64,000 bases of DNA, taken from Saccharomycopsis fibuligera x Saccharomycopsis cf. fibuligera (lineage: Eukaryota > Ascomycota > Saccharomycetes > Ascoideales > Saccharomycopsidaceae). The DNA lies in the NCBI GenBank assembly GCA_001936135.1, contig CP012816.1, forward strand, positions 4,151,501 to 4,215,500. Reading direction: 5' to 3'. Under the pieces are notes generated by a model. The model was given only the letters and a program-made list of their open reading frames with translations, had not been told where the DNA came from and searched no databases. Of the stretch, positions 43,401 to 53,765 are shown in pieces. How positions within the stretch are numbered: position 1 is the stretch's first letter; each line of letters opens with the position of its first letter. Both the position numbers and the translations under genes were made by a program.

Positions 43401-46400
43401 GTGCGGATGCAGGTACGGCCATTTATTATCAGAAGCTTGTAAAATATTTAAGAATCATTGCTTACAATACTCCACCATTGGCATCAGAATTATCTTGGAG
43501 TCATAATGAGAATTTGCTTGAGTTGAATACCGTCTTAAGAAGAGGCTCATCCCATTCTAATGTTAGATTCCAAAAAAGCGTTATTGAATCTATAGTGGAC
43601 AAAAGGGGCAAAAGTGAGTATGGTGAACACTCTTTTGTGTCATCATTGGATACTGATACTCCAACCACTTTCAAAGGGAAGATATCTTCAACACCAAAGT
43701 TGATGTTTTTAGCAGCGGCTGCTTTTCTTGAGTCATTACGTGTTGAGTCCGGTGTATTTTACACGTCATTACTATATTTTTCTGATCCATCGATCAGACT
43801 TAGTAACTTGGAGAAAGATATGAAACTGATTACTTATGAATTATTGATAACCTACTTGGCGAATGTTAACAAAAATTTCAATTCTGTTAACCAAGTAACT
43901 GCAAGTGAGCCTGCTGCTTTGGAGCAAGGAAATAAAAAAGCTTTACCCGTGGGTAAAGCTGAACTTAACTTGGCGGTTGTGAACAATTTCACCATCAGTC
44001 ATATTTCTGCTCAGTTAAGCAAAATGTTGATTTTGACATGCGCTACAAACAGTGTTTTGCAAGGCATTGCAATTCAATGCTGTGACTTGTTGATTGCAGG
44101 GGTTCCTAACGTATTATCACACCAGGAGTCATTCACTTTGTTCAAGCTATTGGATTTGCTCAACTTGTTGTTTTCCAGCATTGTGAATTATCAGAAGCTG
44201 AAATATAGCCCAATATTAGAGTTTCACTTACCTAACTATGCCCTCAACTCGGTAACTAATTCTCATGATATAACTTCATTTGAAAAGATAATCTTGTTGG
44301 ATAGTTTGGAATGGAGACAGTCAACTTTTGAAATGTTGCAAATGAAGGCTCGTGAATGGATCCTCTTATCGCTTAAAAATTCGAACCAAGTGATGAAGAA
44401 CTTGTTGCAAAACTACGTAGTTATCAACTCCAACATATCTTCAACAGCTAACAACCAACTGTACTCGACTATTAAACATTATAAATCAGACAGCAGTATC
44501 AACTTTGGCGTTTCATTCGCTATTGAAATGGGTAAAAGCATTTTAGCAGCCGATAAAGAAATCCATAATATCGTCACTTCCAGCTATCTTAACAGTTTTA
44601 ACAACACACGTGTTGATACTTTATCTGAATTGCTTATTAATTACAATATTAGTGCTGATTTGTCTAATGTTAAAGCAGAATACATTAGTGATGATATACA
44701 CAAATACGCCAGAAAACTCAGAGAGAGAGTTTCTGACTTGGATAAAGCTTTGACTCATGAGAAAAAGGCACTTACAGGCAAAAATCAATTCAATAGTCGC
44801 CATGTTAATGCTTCTAAAAACAATGAAATTGTATCAATTATTGATGCTATTTCAAGCTTTTTGTCGATTGTGAACAACTCAAAGCAAAAAATTAACGATG
44901 CTGCAAATTATGAGTCAGAGTTTACCAAATATTTAATAGAGATCCCTTTCAAAGTTTTCAATTGTGATATTTTGAAGTATTGTATTTCTCATTGGTTGAT
45001 CATTTCCACCAATAATCTGTCATTACAGTTTCTAATCATCAACGAGATTTTGAAGAATTTCCAAGATACCATATTAAATGGCAAAGGGTTATTCAACAAC
45101 CGTAATAGCCGTGCCACTAGTTTTTCTCCAGAGTATAAAGCTATGGAATATGCACCTTCAAATAAGCAGGAAAACAATCATTTTGCATCAGTTGCCAGCG
45201 AATCTTTCAAGATCCATTTATTACTAATCAGATTAATTCAATCATTTTTCCATTCGTCATTATACGTAAGTAATAATTTGTTAAGAAGCTTTAATGATTT
45301 CACAGTATTTGTGCTCAAGAATTTCTGCAAGATTAGTTCGCATCCATTTTCAAGATTGTTAAGGTTTGAAATCATAAAACTCTCTCTTGATGTATTAAAT
45401 GTTAACTTGAGTATCAGAAATATCAATGTAAATGATAAAATTTTGAGTATTGTTGAATCAACCAAGAATATCAAGGCCGCAGAATCAATATTTGATTATA
45501 ATCTTGTTAATACATTAGTGTATTTAATCTTGAATGCATCATTAGATTGGTTCAAGTATCGTAAAATATTACCATTCGGAGACAATTTGCTCAAGATAAA
45601 AACTGATTACGACATGCTAATTGAAGTGGCAAATCTTATTACAAATCTTAACCTTACCGGCGACAACAACTTAGTGTTGAAGAAGAAATTGTTGTTAATG
45701 TTCCTAAATGACGAAATCAATTCTATTCACATTTGGTTGAATCCAGTCAGTGACTTTAAGACATTGACCAGTTCTAAGATGTATGACTTTGGCTATAACA
45801 ACAAGCTTTTATCTGCTGATGCCTTGGACAGTGAGTTCTTATATGAGGCTTATAAGTTGAGTCCAAGTTATGCTATCAACATTGTATCAAGAATTAGTGG
45901 TAGTGGTGCAGCAAATTCAATCAAGTACAGGCTGATTTTGAAGAAAATATTATTTGCTGAGCCATTGGCAGCCATCAACAATCCAGAAGCATTAAATATT
46001 TTGTTAGATCCTGAACTTTACACCAATGATATGCACTTGTTGACTAATGAGGCGTCTTCTGATAGCAGCAACCCATTAAAATATTTGTTATACTGGGACT
46101 CACTTTCTCCAATTGAATCTATCAATTTGTTTTTGCCTCCGTTTGGCAAGCATCCATACGTGTTGCAATACGCTATGAAATCGCTCGCGTCCCATGACAT
46201 TAATGTTACATTTTTTTATGTTCCGCAGATTGTGCAAATGTTGAGGTTTGATGTTGAGGGATACGTGCAGAAATTTATTTTGGAGACTGCACAAATTTCG
46301 CAATTGTTTGCGCATCAAATCATATGGAATATGTTAGCCAATAGTTATAAGGATGATGAAGGCACGCTTCCTGATGAGTTGAAGCCTAAATTAGATGAGA

Positions 46401-47635
46401 TTAGAAACTTGATGACCAAGTCTTTTTCACCGGATGACTTTGCTTACTATGAGAAAGAATTTTCTTTCTTCAAGGAAATTACTGGCATTTCTGGCAAATT
46501 GAAACCATACATCAAAAAGACTAAAGCGGAAAAAAAATTGAAGATTGATGAAGAAATGAGGAAGATTAAAGTGGAGCCAGGGGTATATTTGCCAAGTAAT
46601 CCTGATGGCACTTTGGTGGATATCAACAGAACATCTGGAAAACCGTTGCAATCACACGCTAAGGCTCCCTTCATGGCTACGTTCAAGATTAGTAGAAAAG
46701 TTTATTATTATGATGACGATGAAGGTGACAGTGAGAATATTGCGGTGAATGTACAAGAAACAGCTGACGGTGCTGGCGGTGGCCCTGATGGCCCTGCCGG
46801 CGGTAAGGAAAGTGACTCAAAGTCTGATATGAATAGCGCTACTATAGAAACATGGCAAAGTGCAATTTTCAAAGTTGGCGATGACTGCCGTCAAGATGTG
46901 TTAGCATTACAGTTGATTTCAGTGTTCAGGTCAATTTGGGCTAACAATAACTTGGACTTGTATGTTTTCCCATACAGGGTAACTGCCACTGATGCTGGTT
47001 GTGGTATCATTGATGTTTTGCCTAATTCTGTTTCTAGAGACATGTTGGGCAGAGAAGCGGTGAATGGGTTGTACGAATATTTCATTACTAAGTTTGGGCC
47101 TGAGTACTCAACTGAGTTTCAGGTAGCTAGAAACAACTTGATCAAGTCCTTAGCTGCTTACTCGATCATCTCCTACTTGCTACAGTTCAAAGATCGTCAT
47201 AATGGCAACATCATGTATGATGATCAGGGCCATATATTGCACATTGATTTTGGGTTCTGCTTTGATATTGTCCCCGGTGGGGTGAAATTCGAGGCTGTGC
47301 CATTCAAGTTGACCAAAGAGATGGTTATGGTGATGGGCGGCAGCAACGACACCCAATCGTTTAGGCGATTTGAAGAGCTTTGTGTCCAGGGGTTTCTTGC
47401 GGTGAGACCGTACATGGATGTTATTGTGAAGTGTGTTTTGCCGATGCTTGAAAGCGGGTTGCCATGCTTCAAAGGCATGACGACCATCAGAAACTTGAAG
47501 TCCAGGTTTGTGCCCCAAAAGAGCGAGAAAGAGGCTGCCTTGTTTATGAGAAGATTGATCCGCAAGAGTTACGAGAGTTTCTTCACCAAAGGATACGACG
47601 AGTTCCAGCGTCTTACCAACGGTATACCATACTAG
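40409..47635 (+). CDS. STT4: Phosphatidylinositol 4-kinase Stt4 (type III alpha)
   Basis: Stt4 makes PI4P at the plasma membrane, which supports PI(4,5)P2 synthesis, actin organisation and Pkc1 cell-wall signalling. I chose the first ATG at 40409; the open frame before it starts at a TTG. The product is about 2408 aa, longer than S. cerevisiae Stt4 (1900), owing to Asn/Ser-rich inserts in the long helical N-terminal region. The C-terminal kinase domain is intact: PFMATFKI with the nucleotide-binding Lys, KVGDDCRQDVLALQLI, YRVTATDAGCGIIDVLPN, the catalytic loop FKDRHNGNIMYDDQGHI (about residue 2260), HIDFGFCFDI (about 2280) and FKLTKEMVMVMGG. The accessory PIK helical domain lies just upstream. 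The neighbour INO80 follows in the same direction. Confidence 0.95.
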   Translation: MNYLSSKRYGNVYRLLLHYIHSGRYDKYLALLRSLPPSTTSVHWNNNQLELAYALANTSKFLTPGSKLAINLLELFQQVLTNLSQNQLAFCSSADVNHYFQLTYHLVNAIISVSDKSVFQQYSSTTDNLVKNLSFISNAFTDSDLGDSTKLIYYFILFGYVFAVSQNSSFLIAFINEDPNSCANLKLFTYISNIIENQAFLNQLESIIANSLVISLNDSVPNISTSNNYRLLYQFNLSFTEIAGYKPKTTEFCSLLFLKYLNLIRLNLILSISKVPLAKQGKKNSSVIESLVYLRSKELDLNIQANETNENSGNVASNEERLNGINGANSTMNDLESSISVSALSTTSTISYMNATSFSKNQLNLLLQISSQSLNQLLTFQNGASFIVLSSLSRINLIFQNKSLILEIFSLLYFLKLINFDFIYKNLLKKNLLINYTNSNNYNSLVDGTVNDAESTSANSFTSTGAVSADLVDNNELINPSLSFNIFGLLSLITMEESVDTTSGGSYDSNLPALINKKISFLIFNNPSLSFKKVLQKSLHCIALAYRHCSQDNVVGLIYSLINLLSVDNDNEPAAPASDLPVNINNGVMRSLTGTLRAPRLGSLKPRSNNNLEHETKHKNGANLSANSTGSISTRSSINNAVSVLNTSPYDARNNGHATSTNHKTHHHQTDPTLKQVSGIFENSIKSIIELTNSYSQEEISVLVITILVQKFRIVNTSKSATGIENGQSTSSSYNSERISERLNLLIAKNLYKLTYNLHDDRKNFQLLVKTYSNLLSYSVNSDSWRLAKELINAYCKIAKILRDYFYLISKDDDSNSHFKASYIILPTSLSDKDQLKSYSAVKSLYDSQNRLIYDLTNPKVNENYKIFLHELLNSIISKGDNLNKLEDNSHHRSHTEISEVAKKIEVYLKPLSKLLPSPFENQSSLIFSASQGQGKKGGVSSLSFKSQMIVDEVTVNLFRNIWFNMIIHGVNIDLLPSIILLSGSVDIPKLNKKSNRRADAGTAIYYQKLVKYLRIIAYNTPPLASELSWSHNENLLELNTVLRRGSSHSNVRFQKSVIESIVDKRGKSEYGEHSFVSSLDTDTPTTFKGKISSTPKLMFLAAAAFLESLRVESGVFYTSLLYFSDPSIRLSNLEKDMKLITYELLITYLANVNKNFNSVNQVTASEPAALEQGNKKALPVGKAELNLAVVNNFTISHISAQLSKMLILTCATNSVLQGIAIQCCDLLIAGVPNVLSHQESFTLFKLLDLLNLLFSSIVNYQKLKYSPILEFHLPNYALNSVTNSHDITSFEKIILLDSLEWRQSTFEMLQMKAREWILLSLKNSNQVMKNLLQNYVVINSNISSTANNQLYSTIKHYKSDSSINFGVSFAIEMGKSILAADKEIHNIVTSSYLNSFNNTRVDTLSELLINYNISADLSNVKAEYISDDIHKYARKLRERVSDLDKALTHEKKALTGKNQFNSRHVNASKNNEIVSIIDAISSFLSIVNNSKQKINDAANYESEFTKYLIEIPFKVFNCDILKYCISHWLIISTNNLSLQFLIINEILKNFQDTILNGKGLFNNRNSRATSFSPEYKAMEYAPSNKQENNHFASVASESFKIHLLLIRLIQSFFHSSLYVSNNLLRSFNDFTVFVLKNFCKISSHPFSRLLRFEIIKLSLDVLNVNLSIRNINVNDKILSIVESTKNIKAAESIFDYNLVNTLVYLILNASLDWFKYRKILPFGDNLLKIKTDYDMLIEVANLITNLNLTGDNNLVLKKKLLLMFLNDEINSIHIWLNPVSDFKTLTSSKMYDFGYNNKLLSADALDSEFLYEAYKLSPSYAINIVSRISGSGAANSIKYRLILKKILFAEPLAAINNPEALNILLDPELYTNDMHLLTNEASSDSSNPLKYLLYWDSLSPIESINLFLPPFGKHPYVLQYAMKSLASHDINVTFFYVPQIVQMLRFDVEGYVQKFILETAQISQLFAHQIIWNMLANSYKDDEGTLPDELKPKLDEIRNLMTKSFSPDDFAYYEKEFSFFKEITGISGKLKPYIKKTKAEKKLKIDEEMRKIKVEPGVYLPSNPDGTLVDINRTSGKPLQSHAKAPFMATFKISRKVYYYDDDEGDSENIAVNVQETADGAGGGPDGPAGGKESDSKSDMNSATIETWQSAIFKVGDDCRQDVLALQLISVFRSIWANNNLDLYVFPYRVTATDAGCGIIDVLPNSVSRDMLGREAVNGLYEYFITKFGPEYSTEFQVARNNLIKSLAAYSIISYLLQFKDRHNGNIMYDDQGHILHIDFGFCFDIVPGGVKFEAVPFKLTKEMVMVMGGSNDTQSFRRFEELCVQGFLAVRPYMDVIVKCVLPMLESGLPCFKGMTTIRNLKSRFVPQKSEKEAALFMRRLIRKSYESFFTKGYDEFQRLTNGIPY

Positions 47636-48927
47636 AATTTGACATTTGCGTTTAGCACTCCTGCACCAAACGAGGCCGGACGGCTTCATTTGGAACTTTT
47701 ACAGTCTGTTTTTTTTTTTTTTGTTTTTTTGTTTTTTTGTTTTTTTGTTTTTTTGTTTTTTTGTTTATTATTATTATTATTATTAGAATCTATTGTCTAG
47801 AAAATTGTTTTGTATGGAATAGTTGGATTACTTTTTACGTTGACTTCTGTAGTCTCTCTGCAAAAGCTCCTCTCATAGTCGCACCCGACATGAAACTCGC
47901 CACCCAACTGCCCCGAAAGCCCAGCACCGAAGGCCTCGCAACGTCTGCGGCGACTTGCCCCATAGAGGCAGCCGAGGCCAGCACCAGGACGACCCATGAT
48001 GCTCATCTACAGGGCGCACTGCGAGCTCGAAGGAGATTGATTTTGCGCGCGCCGTGTCAGGGTGACCCTGTGCCACGTGACATTTGCACCAAGCAGGCGG
48101 GACCTGCGGTGACGTCTCTGCCGCTAATATATTCTCCATATTCTCCATAGCTCAAGGCAAGCTGCGATTCGTAAGTGCTAACGATGAACATATGTTGACG
48201 GGACGTATGCCGTGGCGAGTGCGGTACTTCTGGCAGTCGAATATGCCCGTTGAGGACGTATGTGCTTTGGTGTACGGCGTAAAAGAGGCTTCTTCCACTC
48301 TACTCTGTACTGCGGCCTTTTCCCACAGTCCGAGGGCAAACAATGATTATTACTATGGTGCGGCGGATCAGCCGTCGCGATAACGCTCTGCGCGGAGGCG
48401 AGGGTCCTTCGCCTGTTGGAAGTGCTTTTGCCCGGCCTGCTAACATTAATCAGCGCTGCCACCTGTTGCCACAAGTATCATGGAATCGCTTGTGGTGCTC
48501 GTAATCGCTGTAACCGACGCGTGCTCCCCTCTAACAGCCGCTTGTACCAACGCCAGACGCGTAACGAAGGCAGATTCCCGTTGCCGACGGTTGGGTTTTT
48601 CAGTTTCTGATTTTCTGATTTTCACCGAATTTTCACCGCCTGCAACGCTTGCGCTGCGCTCCTCTGCGCTATTATCCCAGGACAGTAGCACCCACAACAA
48701 TCGCTCAATCGCCAAGTAGAGAAAAAGAAAAATTGTTTTTGGCCCAAGGCCCCCTCCCGCAACTCCAGCCATCGCGATTGCCGTTGCAAGAAAAAAAATT
48801 TTCCTTTTCTTTCTCACCAGATGAACTATTATTAACCCGATACTCATCCATCGACCTTTCCTCCATCAACCAGTCTGTTCCAATCGAGCGCCTCCCTCCA
48901 AGCCATCTCCCACACACCGCTGCACTC
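47636..48927. other. GC-rich STT4-INO80 intergenic region
   Basis: The first 150 bp hold a (TTTTTTTG)n then (TTA)n microsatellite. From about 47870 to 48720 the base composition is far more GC-rich than elsewhere, about 60% by eye in the first part. It contains CACGTGA (48074-48080), TGACGTC (48110-48116) and a tandem TATTCTCCA pair (48130-48147). Many overlapping open frames on both strands are by-products of GC richness and none looks like a protein. Confidence 0.5.
47709..47785 (+). repeat. (T7G)n followed by (TTA)n microsatellite
   Basis: A T14 run leads into about six units of TTTTTTTG (to 47763) and then about seven TTA units (47765-47785). It lies about 75 bp after the STT4 stop, in its 3' region. 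Confidence 0.9.
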
Positions 48928-51900
48928 ATGTCCCAGGTCGACGATTCTGCTCCCGCTGGTGCTCACGCCGGCAACAACAACAGTGGCAACGGTGGCAGCG
49001 GCGGCAGCAGCAGCAGCAGTGCCGCCGGCGCCAGCACAAGTGCCAACCCGGAATTGGATCTCTTGCTTAAAAACCGCAGCTTGTTGGACAAGGAGCTTGC
49101 AAAAACAAACATTGGCGCTTTTGCCAGCGAAAAACAGCTTGTTTTGAACCACTTGAAATCCAAGCTCTCCCATATTGCATACATGGACTTGCTTTCAATA
49201 AAAGCGTCCAACTTGAGTATCCTCCAAAACGAAGAGGCCGAGAGCTTGTCCAAGCTCAACAAAGACTACAAAAGAGCGAAGTCATTGCTCAAACAGCAAA
49301 CACTACATCAGTTGAACGGCAGAGAAAGCATTATTACCGTTGTTTCTGAGGACAGTAGTGCTACAGCGCCAGCCGCCGCCAACGCCACGACAACAACTAC
49401 CGCCGCGCCAATGAAGAGAACAAGAAGACTAAGAAAGCCATTGCCCGCCAAGGTCACCGACGAAGCTGCTACTGCTCCTGCAACAAAATCCAGAAGTAGG
49501 AAAAGAAGAAGAGCTGGCTCATCATCGATTATTGAGACTGCTACAGATACGGACGCCAGCCAGATCGCTAGCGCTAATGTCAACGGAGCGTTGACCACCA
49601 CTTTTGAAGTGAATTCTAACGAGGCAGCAACAGCAGCAGCCCCAGCAAAGAAGACTAGACGAAAACGCCCAGGCGCCGTTAAGCAAGAAGGCGATAGCGC
49701 TGTTCCGGTCAAAAGAATTCGCAAAATTGCCGCTAAACCATCAGCAACCACAACAACAACATCTTCCGCAGCCGGCGCTAAAAAAGACACCGGTGCTGAC
49801 GCTGATACTGAAGAAAGCAAACCAAAGAGGAAACGCGCAAAAAGAAAACCAGCAAAGCCATCATCCGCTGCTCAAGACAAGGACAAGGATAAGGACAAGG
49901 ACAAGGACAAGGACGCGAAGACCAAAGAAGATAGCAAAGATACTTCTGGTGCCAAGGATAACAAAAATAAGACAGGCAACGATAAAGCCGCTGCTGAGAT
50001 CACTAACAAGACTGCAGGCACCACCGAGAAAAAAGAGGACCCTACAAAACTTAAGCTCATTATCAAAGCACCAAAACTTTCTCAAAAGGAAATCAGAGCC
50101 ATCAAAAGACAATACGACAATGTTTATTTGAACATTTGGAAAGACATGGCCAGAAAAGACGGTCCGAGAATTCATCGCTTGGTGCTACAATCTCAACAGG
50201 CAAAACTCATAAACTTGAAGAAGACTGCATTGTTAGCCGCCAGAGAATCTTCGAAATGGAAAGTCAGAACTAATAAGAATTTGAAGGATTTGCAAACAAA
50301 GGCAAGAAGATCAATGAGAGAAATGTTCAACTTTTGGAAGAAAAACGAAAGAGAAGAAAGAGATTTGAGAAAGCGTGCAGAAAAAGAAGCCATTGATCTT
50401 GCCAAGAAGCAAGAAGAAGAAAGAGAGGCTCAAAGACAATCAAGAAAGTTGAACTTTTTGCTCACACAAACAGAATTATATTCCCATTTCATTGGTAAAA
50501 AGATCAAGACCGATGAAATTGAAGGTGCCGATAAAGATGCCAACTTGGCTCAGCACATTGATGATCATCGCTCCAAGCACCATGATGTGCAGGAACCTGT
50601 TAACGCCACCAAGAATGATATTAATTCTATCGATTTTGACAACGAAGACGAAGAAGCATTGAAGAAGAAAGCAGCTGAAAACGCCCAAAGTGCCGTAATG
50701 GCTGCTAAGGCTAGAGCTGATGAGTTCAATAACCAAGATGATGAAAACGAGATGAACTTCCAGAACCCAACATCACTTGGTGACATTATTATTGATCAGC
50801 CTAAATTGTTGACTTGTACATTGAAAGAGTATCAGGTTAAAGGTTTGAACTGGTTGGCCAATTTGTATGATAAAGGTATTAATGGTATTTTGGCCGATGA
50901 GATGGGTTTGGGGAAGACCGTGCAAAGTATTTCTACATTGGCATATTTGGCAGAAACGCACAACATTTGGGGGCCTTTCCTTGTGGTGACCCCTGCATCA
51001 ACCTTGCATAACTGGCAGCAGGAGTTGACAAAGTTTGTTCCTGATTTCAAAGTCTTGCCATACTGGGGTAATGCTAAAGACCGTAAAGTCTTGCGGAAGT
51101 TCTGGGACCGTAAAAGCGTGGTTTACAATAAAGATTCTCCATTCCATGTTTTAGTCACTTCATACCAGTTGGTGGTGGCTGATGCTCAGTATTTCCAAAA
51201 AATCAAATGGCAGTACATGATTCTTGATGAAGCTCAAGCCATCAAGTCTTCACAATCATCTAGATGGAAGATTTTGCTTGGTTTGCAATGCAGAAATAGA
51301 CTTTTGCTTACCGGCACCCCAATCCAAAATTCTATGCAAGAATTATGGGCTCTTTTGCATTTTATCATGCCGTCTCTTTTTGATAGTCATGATGAATTTA
51401 GTGAGTGGTTTTCCAAGGACATTGAAAACCACGCTACTACAAACTCCAAGTTGAATGAAGCTCAATTGAGAAGATTGCATATGATTTTGAAACCCTTCAT
51501 GTTGAGACGTATTAAAAAGAATGTGCAAAAGGAATTGGGTGATAAAGTGGAGATTGATGTTTTCTGTGATTTGACTACTCGTCAAAAGAGATTATATCAA
51601 ATTTTGAAATCTCAAATATCGTTGATTGATATTCTAGAGAATGCAAAGAAGGGCAACGGTGACGATAGCAATTTGATGAATTTGGTGATGCAATTTAGAA
51701 AAGTGTGCAATCATCCAGACCTCTTTGAAAGAGCGGACACCAAGTCGAGTTTCAACTTTGGGCAATTTGCTGACACAGTGTCATTCTTAAAAGAAAGTAA
51801 CGAAAGTACACTTGAAGTGCACTATTCCAACAAAAATGTTGTGAAATTCTGGTTGCCAAATTTAATCTACAATGAATTAATCAAACCAAATTTTGACAAT

Positions 51901-52995
51901 TCTGTTGGTATAAGAGACAAGCTCATGAATTTTATGTTGAATATTTGGAATGAAGATTATCTCAAACAAAATATCCCATGGTTACAGTCATTGATTGACT
52001 TTCCATCAACAAAAAGTTTGAGAAATGGGGTATTAGAGAAGGCTATTGAGCAAAGAACTTATGGTGAGAACACAAGCAAGTCATCTTCATCATCCAAGTT
52101 TTTGGAGGTCGTTGAGGAGAAAGATTTACTTACTGAATTATTGACCATCAAGGACAATTATTATAAGGACACATATATGCAAGTAATGGAACCAGCAGCA
52201 GCACCAAAAGCGACTGCTCCATTGGTTGAAGTTATCTGTTCTAACCACTCTTTTGTCAACGAAACACAACAAACATTGTACAATCCGACAATAAAACAAG
52301 CTTTATCGCCATTGTCCTTGAATACTCAGTACAATTTATTCTCTAAAGGGGTACCGGTTACGGAGTTTCCTAAAGCAGAAATGATGCCAGAACCATTGAA
52401 TAACAGGGTTGGTTATTCAACAATAAGAATGCCATCTATGAATAGATTCATTACAGAGTCTGGTAAGTTGGCAAAATTGGATCAGTTGTTAGTGGAACTA
52501 CAGAAAAATGGCCATCGTGTGTTGGTTTATTTTCAAATGACCAAAATGATGGATTTGATGGAAGAATACCTAACTTATCGTCAATACAAATACATAAGAT
52601 TGGATGGGTCCTCCAAGTTAGATGATCGTCGTGATTTGGTGCATGATTGGCAAACTAAACCAGAAATTTTCGTGTTTTTGCTTTCCACTAGAGCTGGTGG
52701 TCTCGGCATCAACTTAACTGCTGCTGATACAGTGATTTTTTACGATTCTGACTGGAATCCAACCATTGATTCACAAGCGATGGATAGGGCTCATAGATTG
52801 GGCCAAACTAAGCAAGTGACAGTTTATAGATTAGTGGTGCGTGGCACCATTGAAGAAAGAATGAGAGATAGAGCGAAACAAAAAGAGCATGTGCAACAAG
52901 TCGTTATGGAAGGTAAAGCGGATAATGTCAAGCAAAGTGCCCAAGTGGATGATGAAAAGACCAAGAAAGAAGATGTGGCCTTTTTGCTTTTTTAA
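48928..52995 (+). CDS. INO80: Chromatin-remodelling ATPase Ino80
   Basis: Ino80 is the catalytic subunit of the INO80 remodeller, which slides nucleosomes and acts on H2A.Z exchange, transcription and DNA repair. The frame is open upstream, but only from a TTG; the first ATG is at 48928 (MSQVDDS), giving 1355 aa (S. cerevisiae 1489). The N-terminus is low-complexity: Gly/Ser/Ala, Lys/Arg-rich and an Asp-Lys repeat. A DBINO domain follows (about 375-515; [36 protein letters not shown]). The SNF2 core has ADEMGLGKT (about 655), [17 protein letters not shown] (about 766) and [21 protein letters not shown] large insertion precedes the second lobe, which has [35 protein letters not shown] and [18 protein letters not shown]. 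The insertion between lobes is the INO80 family hallmark. Confidence 0.97.
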   Translation: MSQVDDSAPAGAHAGNNNSGNGGSGGSSSSSAAGASTSANPELDLLLKNRSLLDKELAKTNIGAFASEKQLVLNHLKSKLSHIAYMDLLSIKASNLSILQNEEAESLSKLNKDYKRAKSLLKQQTLHQLNGRESIITVVSEDSSATAPAAANATTTTTAAPMKRTRRLRKPLPAKVTDEAATAPATKSRSRKRRRAGSSSIIETATDTDASQIASANVNGALTTTFEVNSNEAATAAAPAKKTRRKRPGAVKQEGDSAVPVKRIRKIAAKPSATTTTTSSAAGAKKDTGADADTEESKPKRKRAKRKPAKPSSAAQDKDKDKDKDKDKDAKTKEDSKDTSGAKDNKNKTGNDKAAAEITNKTAGTTEKKEDPTKLKLIIKAPKLSQKEIRAIKRQYDNVYLNIWKDMARKDGPRIHRLVLQSQQAKLINLKKTALLAARESSKWKVRTNKNLKDLQTKARRSMREMFNFWKKNEREERDLRKRAEKEAIDLAKKQEEEREAQRQSRKLNFLLTQTELYSHFIGKKIKTDEIEGADKDANLAQHIDDHRSKHHDVQEPVNATKNDINSIDFDNEDEEALKKKAAENAQSAVMAAKARADEFNNQDDENEMNFQNPTSLGDIIIDQPKLLTCTLKEYQVKGLNWLANLYDKGINGILADEMGLGKTVQSISTLAYLAETHNIWGPFLVVTPASTLHNWQQELTKFVPDFKVLPYWGNAKDRKVLRKFWDRKSVVYNKDSPFHVLVTSYQLVVADAQYFQKIKWQYMILDEAQAIKSSQSSRWKILLGLQCRNRLLLTGTPIQNSMQELWALLHFIMPSLFDSHDEFSEWFSKDIENHATTNSKLNEAQLRRLHMILKPFMLRRIKKNVQKELGDKVEIDVFCDLTTRQKRLYQILKSQISLIDILENAKKGNGDDSNLMNLVMQFRKVCNHPDLFERADTKSSFNFGQFADTVSFLKESNESTLEVHYSNKNVVKFWLPNLIYNELIKPNFDNSVGIRDKLMNFMLNIWNEDYLKQNIPWLQSLIDFPSTKSLRNGVLEKAIEQRTYGENTSKSSSSSKFLEVVEEKDLLTELLTIKDNYYKDTYMQVMEPAAAPKATAPLVEVICSNHSFVNETQQTLYNPTIKQALSPLSLNTQYNLFSKGVPVTEFPKAEMMPEPLNNRVGYSTIRMPSMNRFITESGKLAKLDQLLVELQKNGHRVLVYFQMTKMMDLMEEYLTYRQYKYIRLDGSSKLDDRRDLVHDWQTKPEIFVFLLSTRAGGLGINLTAADTVIFYDSDWNPTIDSQAMDRAHRLGQTKQVTVYRLVVRGTIEERMRDRAKQKEHVQQVVMEGKADNVKQSAQVDDEKTKKEDVAFLLF

Positions 52996-53024
52996 AGGGT
53001 CTTATCGTGTACGTGTCTCCGGGA

Positions 53025-53082
<58 letters not shown>

Positions 53083-53765
53083 AATTTGTTCATTATTCTG
53101 TTAATTAATCTTTAAAACTGTTGTAATATTATCAATAAAGTCTTGCGTTTTTGGTTTATAGTTTCATAATAGTCAAAATGTAGAATTTTATTGTGCATAT
53201 TTTCTCTGGTTGGACTACTGGAAGCACTTGGATTGTGCTTTGAAATTTATACAGCTGTGCAAATTTTACGAAAAGGATCATTAAAATTTTGTTATTCAAG
53301 GCTACTGTTAATTCTATTAAGTTAAATCAATTATCTAAAAAGTTTACTAATTTCAACGTCGAAGATAAATCAATAGCATTAATATAAAAGAGGTCAATAG
53401 CAAAAAAACTCAAAACCATTGTTTAGTAAACGAGCCGGCTAGTAGTAAAAGAAGCTAGAAATCAAGCATAATGGGACTTGGATATATAATAATAGACTGA
53501 CATCTAAATAATAATGAAAAAAATAAAAAAATAAAAAAAAAAACACTTGGTAGTAAATGAAACGAAGAAAACACATAAACCAAAAAAAAGACTAAATATA
53601 GTATTAATGAGAAAATAAAACCGAACAGAATAGAAGGAACACATGAAAACAAGAAATCAAGCAGACCAAAACAAACAAAAAAGTAGAAACTAGAAATTTT
53701 ATAGTTTCGTATTACAGAAAAAAGTGTAAACCAAAAATCTAGAACCCTTTTAATACCAGATAGCT
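52996..53765. other. Convergent intergenic region INO80/OPY2 with a T43 run
   Basis: A T43 run (53039-53081) begins 44 bp after the INO80 stop. The remainder is AT-rich with A-rich patches at 53510-53550 and holds the 3' ends of the two convergent genes. No gene seen. Confidence 0.45.

Noticed and set aside
47737-48474. Several overlapping frames on both strands (up to 137 codons) in the GC-rich STT4-INO80 region
   Set aside because: Stop codons are rarer in GC-rich DNA; the products are mutually overlapping and random-looking.
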